Shown piece after piece: positions 17,991 through 26,515 of a DNA stretch of 64,000 nucleotides. The translations under genes and the position numbers were made by a program. The stretch comes from SZUA-309 sp965230005 (lineage in GTDB: Bacteria; Pseudomonadota; Gammaproteobacteria; Pseudomonadales; Azotimanducaceae). Location of the stretch: positions 5,456,001-5,520,000 of the forward strand of contig OZ245934.1 in the NCBI GenBank assembly GCA_965230005.1, written 5' to 3'. The notes under the pieces were generated by a model, which worked only from the letters and a program-made list of their open reading frames with translations, was not told the DNA's origin and ran no database searches. Within the stretch, counting starts at the first letter, position 1; the number at the start of each line of letters is the position of its first letter.

Positions 17991-19649
17991 TCACGCCGGG
18001 TAGGGCACGCCACCCACTACCGTGCCCCAGACGCCGATATCGCGGATCGCCATGGGGTCGACGCTCAGCGGGCATTCCTCAAGCACGGCGAAGTCTGCCC
18101 GTTTACCAGCCTCCAGAGAGCCGATCTCGTGGTCCATGTGCAGCTGGTAGGCGGCTGAGAGGGTGACCGCCTTAAGCGCCTCGTAGGCGCTGATCCGCTC
18201 CGTGTCGCCGAGTACGCGGCCCTTGGGCGTGAGTCGATTCACGGCGCACCACATGGTGTGCAGCTGCCCGAGGGGCGTCACGCCGGCGTCCGAGTGAATG
18301 GCGAAGGGTACGCCTTCGCGCAGCGCCGATGCGCAGGGCTCGAGCGCGTTGGCGCGCTCCGGGCCAACGGTCTGCTCGTAATGCTGATCCCCCCAGTACC
18401 AGAGATGGTTGGCAAAGAAGTTCGCGCAAAGGCCGAGCTTCGACATCTTCCGGAGCTGCGCCTGCGTGGTGAGCTGCGCATGAGTGATCGTGTGGCGGTG
18501 GTCGAGCCAGGGCACCTCCTTCAGCACCGCTTCCACGGTTTCGATGGCGAGGTCCTGAGTTTTGTTGCCGTTGCAGTGCATGTGCACGTTGATACCGGCG
18601 CGATGAATGGGCAGCAGCCAGTCGCGGAATTGTTCTGGCACCGTGAGCAGCTGGCCGTGGTCGTTGCCGGTGAGGTAGCCGGGCTCGTTCAGGAGCGCCG
18701 TCCAGCCCTGAATGGAGCCGTCGAGGATGAACTTCACACCGGGGAAGCGGAGCTTGTCCGTTGCTTCCGTCTGCAGGTCCAGCACCGTCTCGGCGGCGGC
18801 CTCAAAGTCCGTGGCATCGCCTGGCATGGCGGGAATGTTGTACATGGCGATGCGGGCCGGGAACTCCGCATCGTTGACGATGCGCTGCCACATCTCTTTG
18901 CCGCCGCGCTTCGCATTCGGTGCCATGACCAGCGTGCCGCCGAGATCGGTGACCGTGGTGATGCCCGCGTTGCGGGCGCAGGCGCCGAAATTCCACAGGG
19001 CAGCTTCATCGACGTTGGCGCGCATCACGGCGCGGTAGCCGGTCTTACACAGGGACATGGCCGGTGGTTCGCGCAGCTCACCATCGAGTTCGCCGTCGGC
19101 ATCGCGACCGAGACCCTCCACCTGCAGATCGCGGGTGACGTTGTTTTCCGCGAGCATGGCAGTGTTTGCCGTCGCGAGGTGGCCGCTTGCGTGATAGAGC
19201 AGGATCGGGCGTGTCGCGGAAACCTGGTCCAGGTGCTGGCGCGTGAGTCTCGGCTCTCCCTCGAAATAGATCGGGTCGAAGCCGCGGGCGACGATGGCTT
19301 CCTCCGGATCCTCCAGCGCGGCATCGATGGCTTTGAGCCGTTCGATGAGCTCGGGGTAGCTTCGCACGCCGGCCGCCGTGGAGCCGTCCGGCATCGGGCG
19401 ATCAAACCAGCCCAGGTAAGGCATGAGCGCCATGGCACCTTCCATGACGTGGGCGTGTGCTTCCACGAAGCCTGGCGTGATCACGTGCTGCGCAAAGCGC
19501 TCGTCGAGCTCGTAGTCACCCCAGACAGCAACCTCTTCCAGGCTGCCAACGCCGAGGATCATGCCATCGCGCACGGCGATGTGTGTGCCCTCCGGATTGC
19601 TCGGATTCATGGTGATGATCTTGCGGGCGGAATAGATGGTGATGCTCAT
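17991..19649 (-). CDS. YtcJ-like amidohydrolase 3 family enzyme
   Basis: A 552-residue cytosolic metal-dependent hydrolase. ITPGFVEAHAHVMEG carries the HxH ligands (His65, His67). HTITHAQLT supplies further histidines, and HSDAGVTPLGQLHTMW the catalytic aspartate. The N- and C-terminal segments (SARKIITMN; EAGKRADFAVLEECP) form the usual beta-sandwich. YtcJ/formamidase-like members hydrolyse amides; the substrate here is unknown. It is first of a two-gene unit with the GTPase and is divergent from the acyl-CoA ligase. Confidence 0.88.
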   Translation of the reverse strand: MSITIYSARKIITMNPSNPEGTHIAVRDGMILGVGSLEEVAVWGDYELDERFAQHVITPGFVEAHAHVMEGAMALMPYLGWFDRPMPDGSTAAGVRSYPELIERLKAIDAALEDPEEAIVARGFDPIYFEGEPRLTRQHLDQVSATRPILLYHASGHLATANTAMLAENNVTRDLQVEGLGRDADGELDGELREPPAMSLCKTGYRAVMRANVDEAALWNFGACARNAGITTVTDLGGTLVMAPNAKRGGKEMWQRIVNDAEFPARIAMYNIPAMPGDATDFEAAAETVLDLQTEATDKLRFPGVKFILDGSIQGWTALLNEPGYLTGNDHGQLLTVPEQFRDWLLPIHRAGINVHMHCNGNKTQDLAIETVEAVLKEVPWLDHRHTITHAQLTTQAQLRKMSKLGLCANFFANHLWYWGDQHYEQTVGPERANALEPCASALREGVPFAIHSDAGVTPLGQLHTMWCAVNRLTPKGRVLGDTERISAYEALKAVTLSAAYQLHMDHEIGSLEAGKRADFAVLEECPLSVDPMAIRDIGVWGTVVGGVPYPA

Positions 19650-19714
19650 GGGTAGGCGTTGTATTCGTCGGCGCGGCTAACTACCGTATCGGAACAGATT
19701 GGAGGGGAGTTGTC

Positions 19715-21292
19715 ATGACCATTGAAACGCTCGGCGATATCACCCGGGTACACGCTGCCGTGCAAGGGGAAAAGACGGCGCTGACGTTCGTGGAAACCTC
19801 TGTTGATGATGAGCATCGCAGCTGGACCTTCGCGGATCTGGATCGCGAGTCAAACAGAATTGCCAACGCCCTGCTGGCTGAAGGCATCGGGCCCGGTCAG
19901 CGGATTGCCTATCTCGACAAGAATGCGCCCGAGTATTTTCTCTATCTGCTCGGCGGTGCCAAAGTGAATGCGGTATCCGTGGCGGTCAACTGGCGCCTCG
20001 CCGTGCCGGAAATGGAATACATCCTGAACAACTCCGAAGCCCGGGTGCTTCTCGTGGGTGAGGAGTACCTGCCGGCCCTGGCGGAGATGCAGCTCACGGC
20101 CGCCGAGACCATCGTCGTGCTCGGTGATCCCGGCAGCAGCGGCTACCGGACCTTTGATCAGTGGCTATCGGGGCAGTCGGCGGAAGATCCGCACGTGCCC
20201 GTGGCGCCCGGAGACGTGTGTTATCAACTCTACACCTCGGGCACCACGGGCCTGCCCAAGGGCGTTGAGATCACCCACGGCAATTTTCTGCATGCCATGA
20301 CCGCGAGCATGGCCCATCAGGAGTTCGACGCGGACTCGCTGAACATCGTCTGCATGCCGCTGTTCCATATCTCCGGGAGTGGCTGGGGCCTCATCGGCAT
20401 GTACTTCGGCGCGGGCTCCGTCATGCTCCGCGACGTCAATCTTGAACTCATTCTCGACGTGATTCCTGCGTTTGGCGTTACGCACGCACTTTTCGTCCCC
20501 GCGGTGCTGCAGTTCCTGCTGGCGCAGCCAAAGTGTCGGGAGACGGACTTCACCACCCTCCGGAACATCACCTACGGAGCATCGCCGATCACCGAAGCCG
20601 TGCTCGTCGAAGGCATGGAGGTGTTCGGCTGCGACTTCATTCAGGTCTATGGGCTCACTGAGACGACGGGGGGCGTCACTTCCCTGTCTCCAGCCGATCA
20701 CGATCCGGGCGGCCCGCGAGCGCACCTCCTGCGCTCCTGCGGCAAGGCCATCGAAAACCACGAAGTTGCCATCTACGACGCGGAAACGAAAACGCCGGTC
20801 GCCGATGGTGAGGTCGGTGAGATCTGGATTCGCGGTCCGCAGATCATGCGCGGTTACTGGAAGAACGAGGAAGCCACCGCCGACGCCATCCTCGAAGATG
20901 GGTGGTTCCGCAGCGGCGACGCCGGTTTCATGGAGGACGGCTACCTGTTCATCCATGATCGCGTCAAAGACATGATCATCTCAGGCGGTGAGAACATCTA
21001 TCCCGCGGAGATCGAGAACGTGCTCATGCAGCACGACGGCATTGCCGACGCCGCCGTGATCGGTGTGCCGAGCGATCGCTGGGGCGAAACCGTGAAAGCC
21101 ATCGTGACCCGGGCGGATGCCGAACTCTCGGAGCAGACCGTCATCGAGCATTGCCGGAAGCACCTTGCCGGCTATAAGTGCCCGACCTCCGTTGACTGGA
21201 TGGACTCGATTCCCCGAAATCCCTCCGGGAAAATTCTCAAGGTCGAGCTGCGCAAGCCTTACTGGGCGGGCAAGGACCGCCAGGTTTCCTGA
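19715..21292 (+). CDS. Fatty-acid--CoA ligase (acyl-AMP-forming)
   Basis: A 525-residue ANL-superfamily enzyme. The P-loop is YTSGTTGLPKGVE, the adenine-binding motif YGLTETTGG, and the hinge region reads DGWFRSGDAGFMEDGYLFIHDR. The C-terminal catalytic lysine is in PRNPSGKILKVELR. It activates a carboxylic acid, probably medium- or long-chain or an alicyclic acid, to its CoA thioester. A GGAGGGGAG ribosome site precedes the ATG. The GH3 gene follows after 66 bases. Confidence 0.92.
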   Translation: MTIETLGDITRVHAAVQGEKTALTFVETSVDDEHRSWTFADLDRESNRIANALLAEGIGPGQRIAYLDKNAPEYFLYLLGGAKVNAVSVAVNWRLAVPEMEYILNNSEARVLLVGEEYLPALAEMQLTAAETIVVLGDPGSSGYRTFDQWLSGQSAEDPHVPVAPGDVCYQLYTSGTTGLPKGVEITHGNFLHAMTASMAHQEFDADSLNIVCMPLFHISGSGWGLIGMYFGAGSVMLRDVNLELILDVIPAFGVTHALFVPAVLQFLLAQPKCRETDFTTLRNITYGASPITEAVLVEGMEVFGCDFIQVYGLTETTGGVTSLSPADHDPGGPRAHLLRSCGKAIENHEVAIYDAETKTPVADGEVGEIWIRGPQIMRGYWKNEEATADAILEDGWFRSGDAGFMEDGYLFIHDRVKDMIISGGENIYPAEIENVLMQHDGIADAAVIGVPSDRWGETVKAIVTRADAELSEQTVIEHCRKHLAGYKCPTSVDWMDSIPRNPSGKILKVELRKPYWAGKDRQVS

Positions 21293-21358
21293 AGCGGTGC
21301 GGCGCGGTACCAGTCCAGCCCTTGTCCAGGGCGTCCATCGCATGACAGGAAGGCGAAC

Positions 21359-23770
21359 GTGAGCGGTCTCCGATCGAAGCACAACGAAGCGGCCAACCTC
21401 GTGCAGCAGATGACGCTGGAGGAGAAAACGAGTTTTCTCTCCGGGCGCTCCTTCTGGTACCTGCAGCCCCTCGATCGCCTGGATATCCCGTCGGTCATGG
21501 TGACGGACGGCCCCCACGGACTCAGAAAGCAGGCCAAGGCGGCAGACCACGTTGGCCTGAACGTCAGCGTGCCGGCCACCTGTTTCCCCACGGCCTCGGC
21601 GCTGGCGAGTTCCTGGGATGTCGGACTGCTGGAGGAAGTCGGTGAAGCGCTGGGTCGGGAGTCGGCGGCAGAAAACGTCATCGTGCTGCTCGGACCGGGG
21701 ATCAATCTGAAGCGACACCCGCTCTGCGGCAGAAACTTCGAGTACTTCTCCGAAGACCCGCTGCTGACCGGTGAGCTGGCCGCTGCATTTATCTCCGGCG
21801 TTCAGTCTCAGGGTGTCGGAACGAGCCTCAAGCACTATGCCGTGAACAATCAGGAACACGGTCGTATGTACATGGATGCGATCGTCGATGAGCGGACGCT
21901 GCGTGAGCTCTACTTGCGGGGATTCGAGATCGCCGTCACCAGATCCCAGCCCTGGACCGTCATGTGCGCCTACAATCGCGTCAACGGCACCTACTGCGGC
22001 GAACACGATTGGCTGCTGAATCAGGTGCTGCGCGATCAATGGGGTTTCGAGGGACTGGTCGTTTCGGATTGGGGTGCCACCAACGACCGCGTCGCCGGTA
22101 TTGCCGGCGGCCTCGATCTCGAGATGCCCGCAAGCGGCGGGACGAACGACCGTCGGGCAGCGGATGCGGTTCGCGAGGGGCGCCTCGACGAAGCCGCCCT
22201 CGACCGGGCTGTGGCGAGAAACGTGGCCGTGGCGCTGCTGGGTGCGGAGCTTGCGGAGCAGGATGTCCAGGTCGATCACGAGGCGCACCACAGTCTCGCG
22301 CGGCGGGCTGCGGCGGAGTGTGCGGTGCTGCTGAAGAACGAGGGGGCGCTATTGCCGTTGCAGGCGTCCGAGCGTCTCGCGGTGATTGGCGCTTTTGCGA
22401 AAAAGCCACGCTATCAGGGCACAGGAAGCTCTCAGGTTCGACCCACACGCCTGGAGTCCGCCTTTGAAGCCATGAGTGAAACGCTCGGCGTCGAGCCGGC
22501 CTATGCACCCGGCTACGATCCCAAATCGAGCGAGCCGGACCAGGCCCTCATCGACGAAGCCGTGACGGTGGCCCGTGAGGCGGAAGTGGTCGTCCTGTTT
22601 GCGGGTCTGCCGGGTATCTATGAATCGGAAGGTTTCGACCGCAGCCATCTGAACATGCCGGAGCAACACGACCGGCTCATTGAGGCCGTCTGTGCGGCCA
22701 ATGACCGGGTGGTGGTGGTTCTGCAGAACGGCGCACCGGTGCTGATGCCCTGGCTCGATGATGTGGAAGCAGTGCTCGAAGCGTACCTGGGCGGTCAGGC
22801 CGGTGGGGGTGGCATTGCTGAGCTGATCTTCGGCAGAGCGAATCCGTCCGGCAAGCTGGCGGAGACTTTTCCTTCGAGCCTTGATGCCGTCGGCTCCAAC
22901 CGCTGGTTTCCCGGTGAGCATCGGCAGATCCACTATCGCGAGGGGCTCTACATCGGCTACCGGCAGCCGGACATCAAACCGCTGTTTCCCTTTGGCTACG
23001 GGCTTTCCTACACCACCTTCGCCTATGACCATCTGCGCCTGCCCGCTGGCGAGGTCGACGTGGCGGATGGCCTGCAACTGGAACTTGAGCTGACGAATAC
23101 GGGGTCCGTGGCCGGCGCGGAAGTCGTGCAGGTGTACGTGGCTGATCCGGAATGCAGCGTCTATCGACCGGAGCGGGAACTCCGGGCTTTCGAGAAAGTG
23201 AAGCTGGATCCCGGGGAAACGAAGACCGTCAGTCTGCAGCTGGATCGGCGGGCCTTCGCTTTCTTCGATGCCGAGGCCGGGGACTGGGTTGTGGAGGCAG
23301 GTCGTTTCGAGGTTCAGGTGGGCGCCTCCAGCGCGGACATCCGGCTCCAGGGTGCCGTCGAGGTACGCTCCGATGACGAAGTGCGACGTGGCGTCATGAC
23401 CGGACCTGTCGTCGAGAACGGCCGTCTGGTCGTCAGCGACGAGTGTTTTGCCGCGATGCTCAGGCGTCCCGTGCCCGCGCCGGAACGGAGTCGGCCCTTT
23501 CACATGAACTCGTCCGTAAACGAGGTGGGTGAAAGCTGGCTCGGCGCCCGCTTCCGCGAGAAGACCATTGCGGCCTTCCGCGAGCAGATGGGCGGGGCCA
23601 GCAACGATGAGGTGTTGAACAAGATGTTCGAGACCATGGCGGGGGAAATGCCCCTGCGTGGTCTGGCCATGTTCAGCGGTGGCCGTCTGAAACACAGTCA
23701 GCTGGAACTGCTGGTTGCGCTCCTGAACTGGCAGCTCCTGAAGGCCCTCAAGCTCACCCTGAAACGCTGA
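21359..23770 (+). CDS. Glycoside hydrolase family 3, beta-glucosidase-like
   Basis: The 803-residue protein has a GH3 N-terminal barrel with the nucleophile in VVSDWGATND (Asp237). A GH3 C-terminal domain (VVVVLQNGAPVLMPW, LFPFGYGLSYTTF) and a fibronectin-III-like domain (ELTNTGSVAGAEVVQVYV) follow. About 125 further residues (MLRRPVPAPERSRPFHMNSS and onward) form an extra helical tail found in some cytosolic GH3 enzymes. There is no signal peptide, so it should act on imported oligosaccharides or glycosides. The GTG start is supported by AGGAAGG 5 bases upstream. Confidence 0.92.
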   Translation: MSGLRSKHNEAANLVQQMTLEEKTSFLSGRSFWYLQPLDRLDIPSVMVTDGPHGLRKQAKAADHVGLNVSVPATCFPTASALASSWDVGLLEEVGEALGRESAAENVIVLLGPGINLKRHPLCGRNFEYFSEDPLLTGELAAAFISGVQSQGVGTSLKHYAVNNQEHGRMYMDAIVDERTLRELYLRGFEIAVTRSQPWTVMCAYNRVNGTYCGEHDWLLNQVLRDQWGFEGLVVSDWGATNDRVAGIAGGLDLEMPASGGTNDRRAADAVREGRLDEAALDRAVARNVAVALLGAELAEQDVQVDHEAHHSLARRAAAECAVLLKNEGALLPLQASERLAVIGAFAKKPRYQGTGSSQVRPTRLESAFEAMSETLGVEPAYAPGYDPKSSEPDQALIDEAVTVAREAEVVVLFAGLPGIYESEGFDRSHLNMPEQHDRLIEAVCAANDRVVVVLQNGAPVLMPWLDDVEAVLEAYLGGQAGGGGIAELIFGRANPSGKLAETFPSSLDAVGSNRWFPGEHRQIHYREGLYIGYRQPDIKPLFPFGYGLSYTTFAYDHLRLPAGEVDVADGLQLELELTNTGSVAGAEVVQVYVADPECSVYRPERELRAFEKVKLDPGETKTVSLQLDRRAFAFFDAEAGDWVVEAGRFEVQVGASSADIRLQGAVEVRSDDEVRRGVMTGPVVENGRLVVSDECFAAMLRRPVPAPERSRPFHMNSSVNEVGESWLGARFREKTIAAFREQMGGASNDEVLNKMFETMAGEMPLRGLAMFSGGRLKHSQLELLVALLNWQLLKALKLTLKR

Positions 23771-23814
23771 GCTGCGGTATATTCGATCTCTTCGGCCGGA
23801 AGGGGAGTACTGCC

Positions 23815-24954
23815 ATCAAATTCGGGATTTTCTTCGAGCTGTCTACGCCGCGGCCTTTTGACCGCGCCGTCGAACGGGCCGTTTATCACAACGCGCTGGA
23901 ACAGTGCCGGGTCGCCGATGAGCTCGGTTTTGACCACGTCTGGGCGGTGGAGCATCACTTCCTTGAGGAGTATTCGCACTGCTCGGCGCCGGAGGTGTTT
24001 CTCGCCGCCGTTGCAGGGCAGACGCAGCGGATTCGGGTGGGTCATGGTGCCGTGGTCTGTGTTCCCGAGATGAATCATCCGGTGCGGGTGGCAGAACGGG
24101 CCGCCGCACTCGACATCATTTCCGGCGGTCGTCTGGAGCTCGGCACCGCGCGGTCCTCCACCTGGACGGAGCTCGGCGGTTTCGAAGTGAACCCGGACGA
24201 CACGAAGAAGACCTGGGACGAGTTCGTGCGGGTGCTGCCGAAGATGTGGACGCGGGACGAATTCGAGTGGCAGGGCAAAGCTTTCTCCATGCCGGCGCGC
24301 AACGTGCTGCCGAAACCGCTGCAGGATCCGCATCCACCGCTCTGGGTGACCGTGACCTCTCCCGGCACGGAACTTGATGCGGCGGAGCGAGGCCTCGGTT
24401 GCCTCGGTGTATCTGCCGCCGGCTACGAAGAGCAGGAGCGGCGCACGAAGGAGTATCACCGGCGCGTGGCGGTCTGCGATCCCGTGGGTGGCATCATCAA
24501 TGACCAGGTGCACACCATGAACTTCCTCTACTGCCATGAGGACTATCGGCAGGCGCGCGATGTGGGCGTGCCGATGGTGACTGCCTTCAATGTCGCCAAC
24601 AGCCATCTTTTCTGGACTCGCGAAGCCCATCCCACCCGGGCCTATCAGACCCTGGGTAATGCGGGCGCCGCCATGAAGGGCAAGAAACCACCGGCGGATG
24701 ACCCCAGCGTGGCCAAGGGACTGCCGGAGGGTGTCGGTGTCGGGGATCCGGATCATCTCGTCGCAACCATCAAACGCTGGGAGTCCATTGGCGTTACCGG
24801 CATCAACTTTCTGTTGAATGCCATGGAGATGATCCCGCAGGAGCAGGTGCTCGAGAGCCTGCGCCTTTTTGCCCGCGAGGTGATGCCGCAGTTTCGTTCC
24901 CCGGAAGAACGCCAGCGCCCCGTGTTCACGCCAGCGTCCGTGGCGGCAGGCTGA
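23815..24954 (+). CDS. Luciferase-like (LLM) flavin-dependent monooxygenase, apparent ATC start
   Basis: The LLM fold is clear: KFGIFFELSTPRPF, then GFDHVWAVEHHFLEEYSHCS, a flavin-contact RIRVGHGAVV and ERAAALDIISGGRLELGTAR. Homologues begin at KFGIFFE. In this frame no ATG, GTG or TTG precedes it, and the first later start (23947) would delete the first beta-alpha unit. ATC at 23815 has GGGGAG at 23802-23807, seven bases upstream, giving 379 residues. It uses FMNH2 and oxygen, with a reductase supplied elsewhere. The stop overlaps the next ATG by one base. Confidence 0.8.
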   Translation: MKFGIFFELSTPRPFDRAVERAVYHNALEQCRVADELGFDHVWAVEHHFLEEYSHCSAPEVFLAAVAGQTQRIRVGHGAVVCVPEMNHPVRVAERAAALDIISGGRLELGTARSSTWTELGGFEVNPDDTKKTWDEFVRVLPKMWTRDEFEWQGKAFSMPARNVLPKPLQDPHPPLWVTVTSPGTELDAAERGLGCLGVSAAGYEEQERRTKEYHRRVAVCDPVGGIINDQVHTMNFLYCHEDYRQARDVGVPMVTAFNVANSHLFWTREAHPTRAYQTLGNAGAAMKGKKPPADDPSVAKGLPEGVGVGDPDHLVATIKRWESIGVTGINFLLNAMEMIPQEQVLESLRLFAREVMPQFRSPEERQRPVFTPASVAAG

Positions 24955-25697
24955 TGCTGACAGGAACGGCGGACATAGCCGCCCTGGCAGAAGGAGCGCC
25001 GGAAGTGCCGGTCTTTCATCCGGATCCCATCAGCTTCGAGGACGCGGTGTGTTTTCAGCTCACTGCCGAGATGAAGAACAGCGCGCGGGAGTCGCAGCTG
25101 CCGCCAGGCCTGCACCCGACCATTCCAGCTGCGCTGTCTCTTCAGGTCTTCGAGGTAGGCAACTCGCCCTGGGGCCATTTTCGTCTTGCAACGCTGCGCA
25201 TCTCCTGTCGCAGCGGTGTCCGTGCCCGTGGCTTCACCAGGGCCGGGATCGTGGACAGCGAGGCGGCCTGCGCTGGACTTCGCAGCCAGCTCGGCTATCC
25301 CCTCCGGCCAGGCTCCGTTGCGTTCCGGCACGGCTACGATGGCGTGTCCATCCGCGTGGCGGAAAGTGACGGCGCTGCCCCGATCCTCGCCATTGAAGCC
25401 ATCGATCCGGAGCCCATGGCACTGGACGACATCCAGTACACGGGCACGCTCAACCTCGCGCACACGACCAAAGGTCTGCGCCTCATGCAGGTGGAAATGA
25501 GCGCAGCTTCCACGCGCGTGGAGCGCCTTACGGCTCGCCTCGAAAGCTTCGATGGCGCTGCCTGGGGAGACCCGTTGCTCGTCCCGACCCGGTTGATCGC
25601 CGCGTCGGTGGCGAATCTTCGAGCGGAGTTTCCGCCCGTGCGTTTCGTCTGCCTGCCGGACGAACTCGCCTTTACCGGCACGGAAGCCGTCGCGTGA
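24954..25697 (+). CDS. Acetoacetate decarboxylase-like protein
   Basis: The 247-residue protein resembles the ADC (acetoacetate decarboxylase) superfamily in length and in segments such as LPPGLHPTIPAALSLQVFEV, GHFRLATLRISCRSG and ARGFTRAGIVDSEAA. I could not place the Schiff-base lysine of true decarboxylases, so it may be an ADC-fold hydrolase or aldolase, or a binder. The ATG overlaps the preceding stop by one base (TGATG) and its end overlaps the next gene by four. It is co-translated with the monooxygenase and SDR and probably acts in the same pathway. Confidence 0.6.
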   Translation: MLTGTADIAALAEGAPEVPVFHPDPISFEDAVCFQLTAEMKNSARESQLPPGLHPTIPAALSLQVFEVGNSPWGHFRLATLRISCRSGVRARGFTRAGIVDSEAACAGLRSQLGYPLRPGSVAFRHGYDGVSIRVAESDGAAPILAIEAIDPEPMALDDIQYTGTLNLAHTTKGLRLMQVEMSAASTRVERLTARLESFDGAAWGDPLLVPTRLIAASVANLRAEFPPVRFVCLPDELAFTGTEAVA

Positions 25698-26515
25698 AGC
25701 TTGAGGGTCGGGTCGCCATCGTGACCGGCGGCGGACGCGGCGTTGGTGCTGCCACGGCGCGACTGCTGGCCGCCGATGGTGCGCGCGTGGTAGTCAACGA
25801 TCTTGATCCGGAAGTGGCTGAGAAGAGCGCTCAAGAGATTCGCGAGGGTGGGGGCAACGCCATTGCCTGCGCCGGTGACGTTACCGCGAGCGAGTTCCCG
25901 GAACAGCTGATCGCCAGCACGCTGGACACCTTTGGTGGCATCGACATCATCGTCAACAACGCGGGCTACATCTGGAACGGGGCCATGCACAACCACAGCG
26001 ACGAGCAGTGGCAGGCGATGCTCGACGTGCATGCCACGGCGCCCTTCAGGATTCTGCGCGCGGTCGCGCCCTGGCTGAAGGCCCGGGCCCGGGAAGAGAT
26101 CGAAGCCGACGGCGTGGCCCGATGCCGGAAGGTGGTGAACGTTTCTTCCGTATCCGGCACGACCGGTGCTGCAACGCAGATTGCCTACTCGGCGGGAAAG
26201 GCGGCCGTTGTCGGCATCACCAAAACCCTGGCCAAGGAGTGGGGGCGCTACAACGTCACCGTGAACTGTGTTGCCTTCGGCCACATCGAAACCCGACTCA
26301 CCCAGCCCTATGACGATGCGCCGCCGACCATCGACGTTGCCGGCCGGAGCCACCGGGTAGGACTTACACAGGATCAGATTGCGGGTGTGCAACGTGCGGC
26401 AGCGCTGGGTCGCAGCGGTCGCCCGGAGGATGGGGCCGGCGCCATTTATCTCTTCTGCATTCCAGAGTCTGATTACGTGACCGGCGAGGTGCTCACCTGC
26501 GCCGGGGGAAGCTGA
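25694..26515 (+). CDS. Short-chain dehydrogenase/reductase
   Basis: A 273-residue classical SDR: VTGGGRGVGAATARLL (cofactor), DVT, NNAGYIWNG, the catalytic Ser in NVSSVSG and YSAGKAAVVGITKTLAKEW (Tyr, Lys). The substrate-loop region has FGHIETRLT. The terminal YVTGEVLTCAGGS is standard. Some relatives are annotated as 3-oxoacyl reductase-like. GTGA overlap with the upstream gene shows coupling. Its last 23 bases overlap the convergent membrane-protein gene. Confidence 0.88.
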   Translation: MKLEGRVAIVTGGGRGVGAATARLLAADGARVVVNDLDPEVAEKSAQEIREGGGNAIACAGDVTASEFPEQLIASTLDTFGGIDIIVNNAGYIWNGAMHNHSDEQWQAMLDVHATAPFRILRAVAPWLKARAREEIEADGVARCRKVVNVSSVSGTTGAATQIAYSAGKAAVVGITKTLAKEWGRYNVTVNCVAFGHIETRLTQPYDDAPPTIDVAGRSHRVGLTQDQIAGVQRAAALGRSGRPEDGAGAIYLFCIPESDYVTGEVLTCAGGS

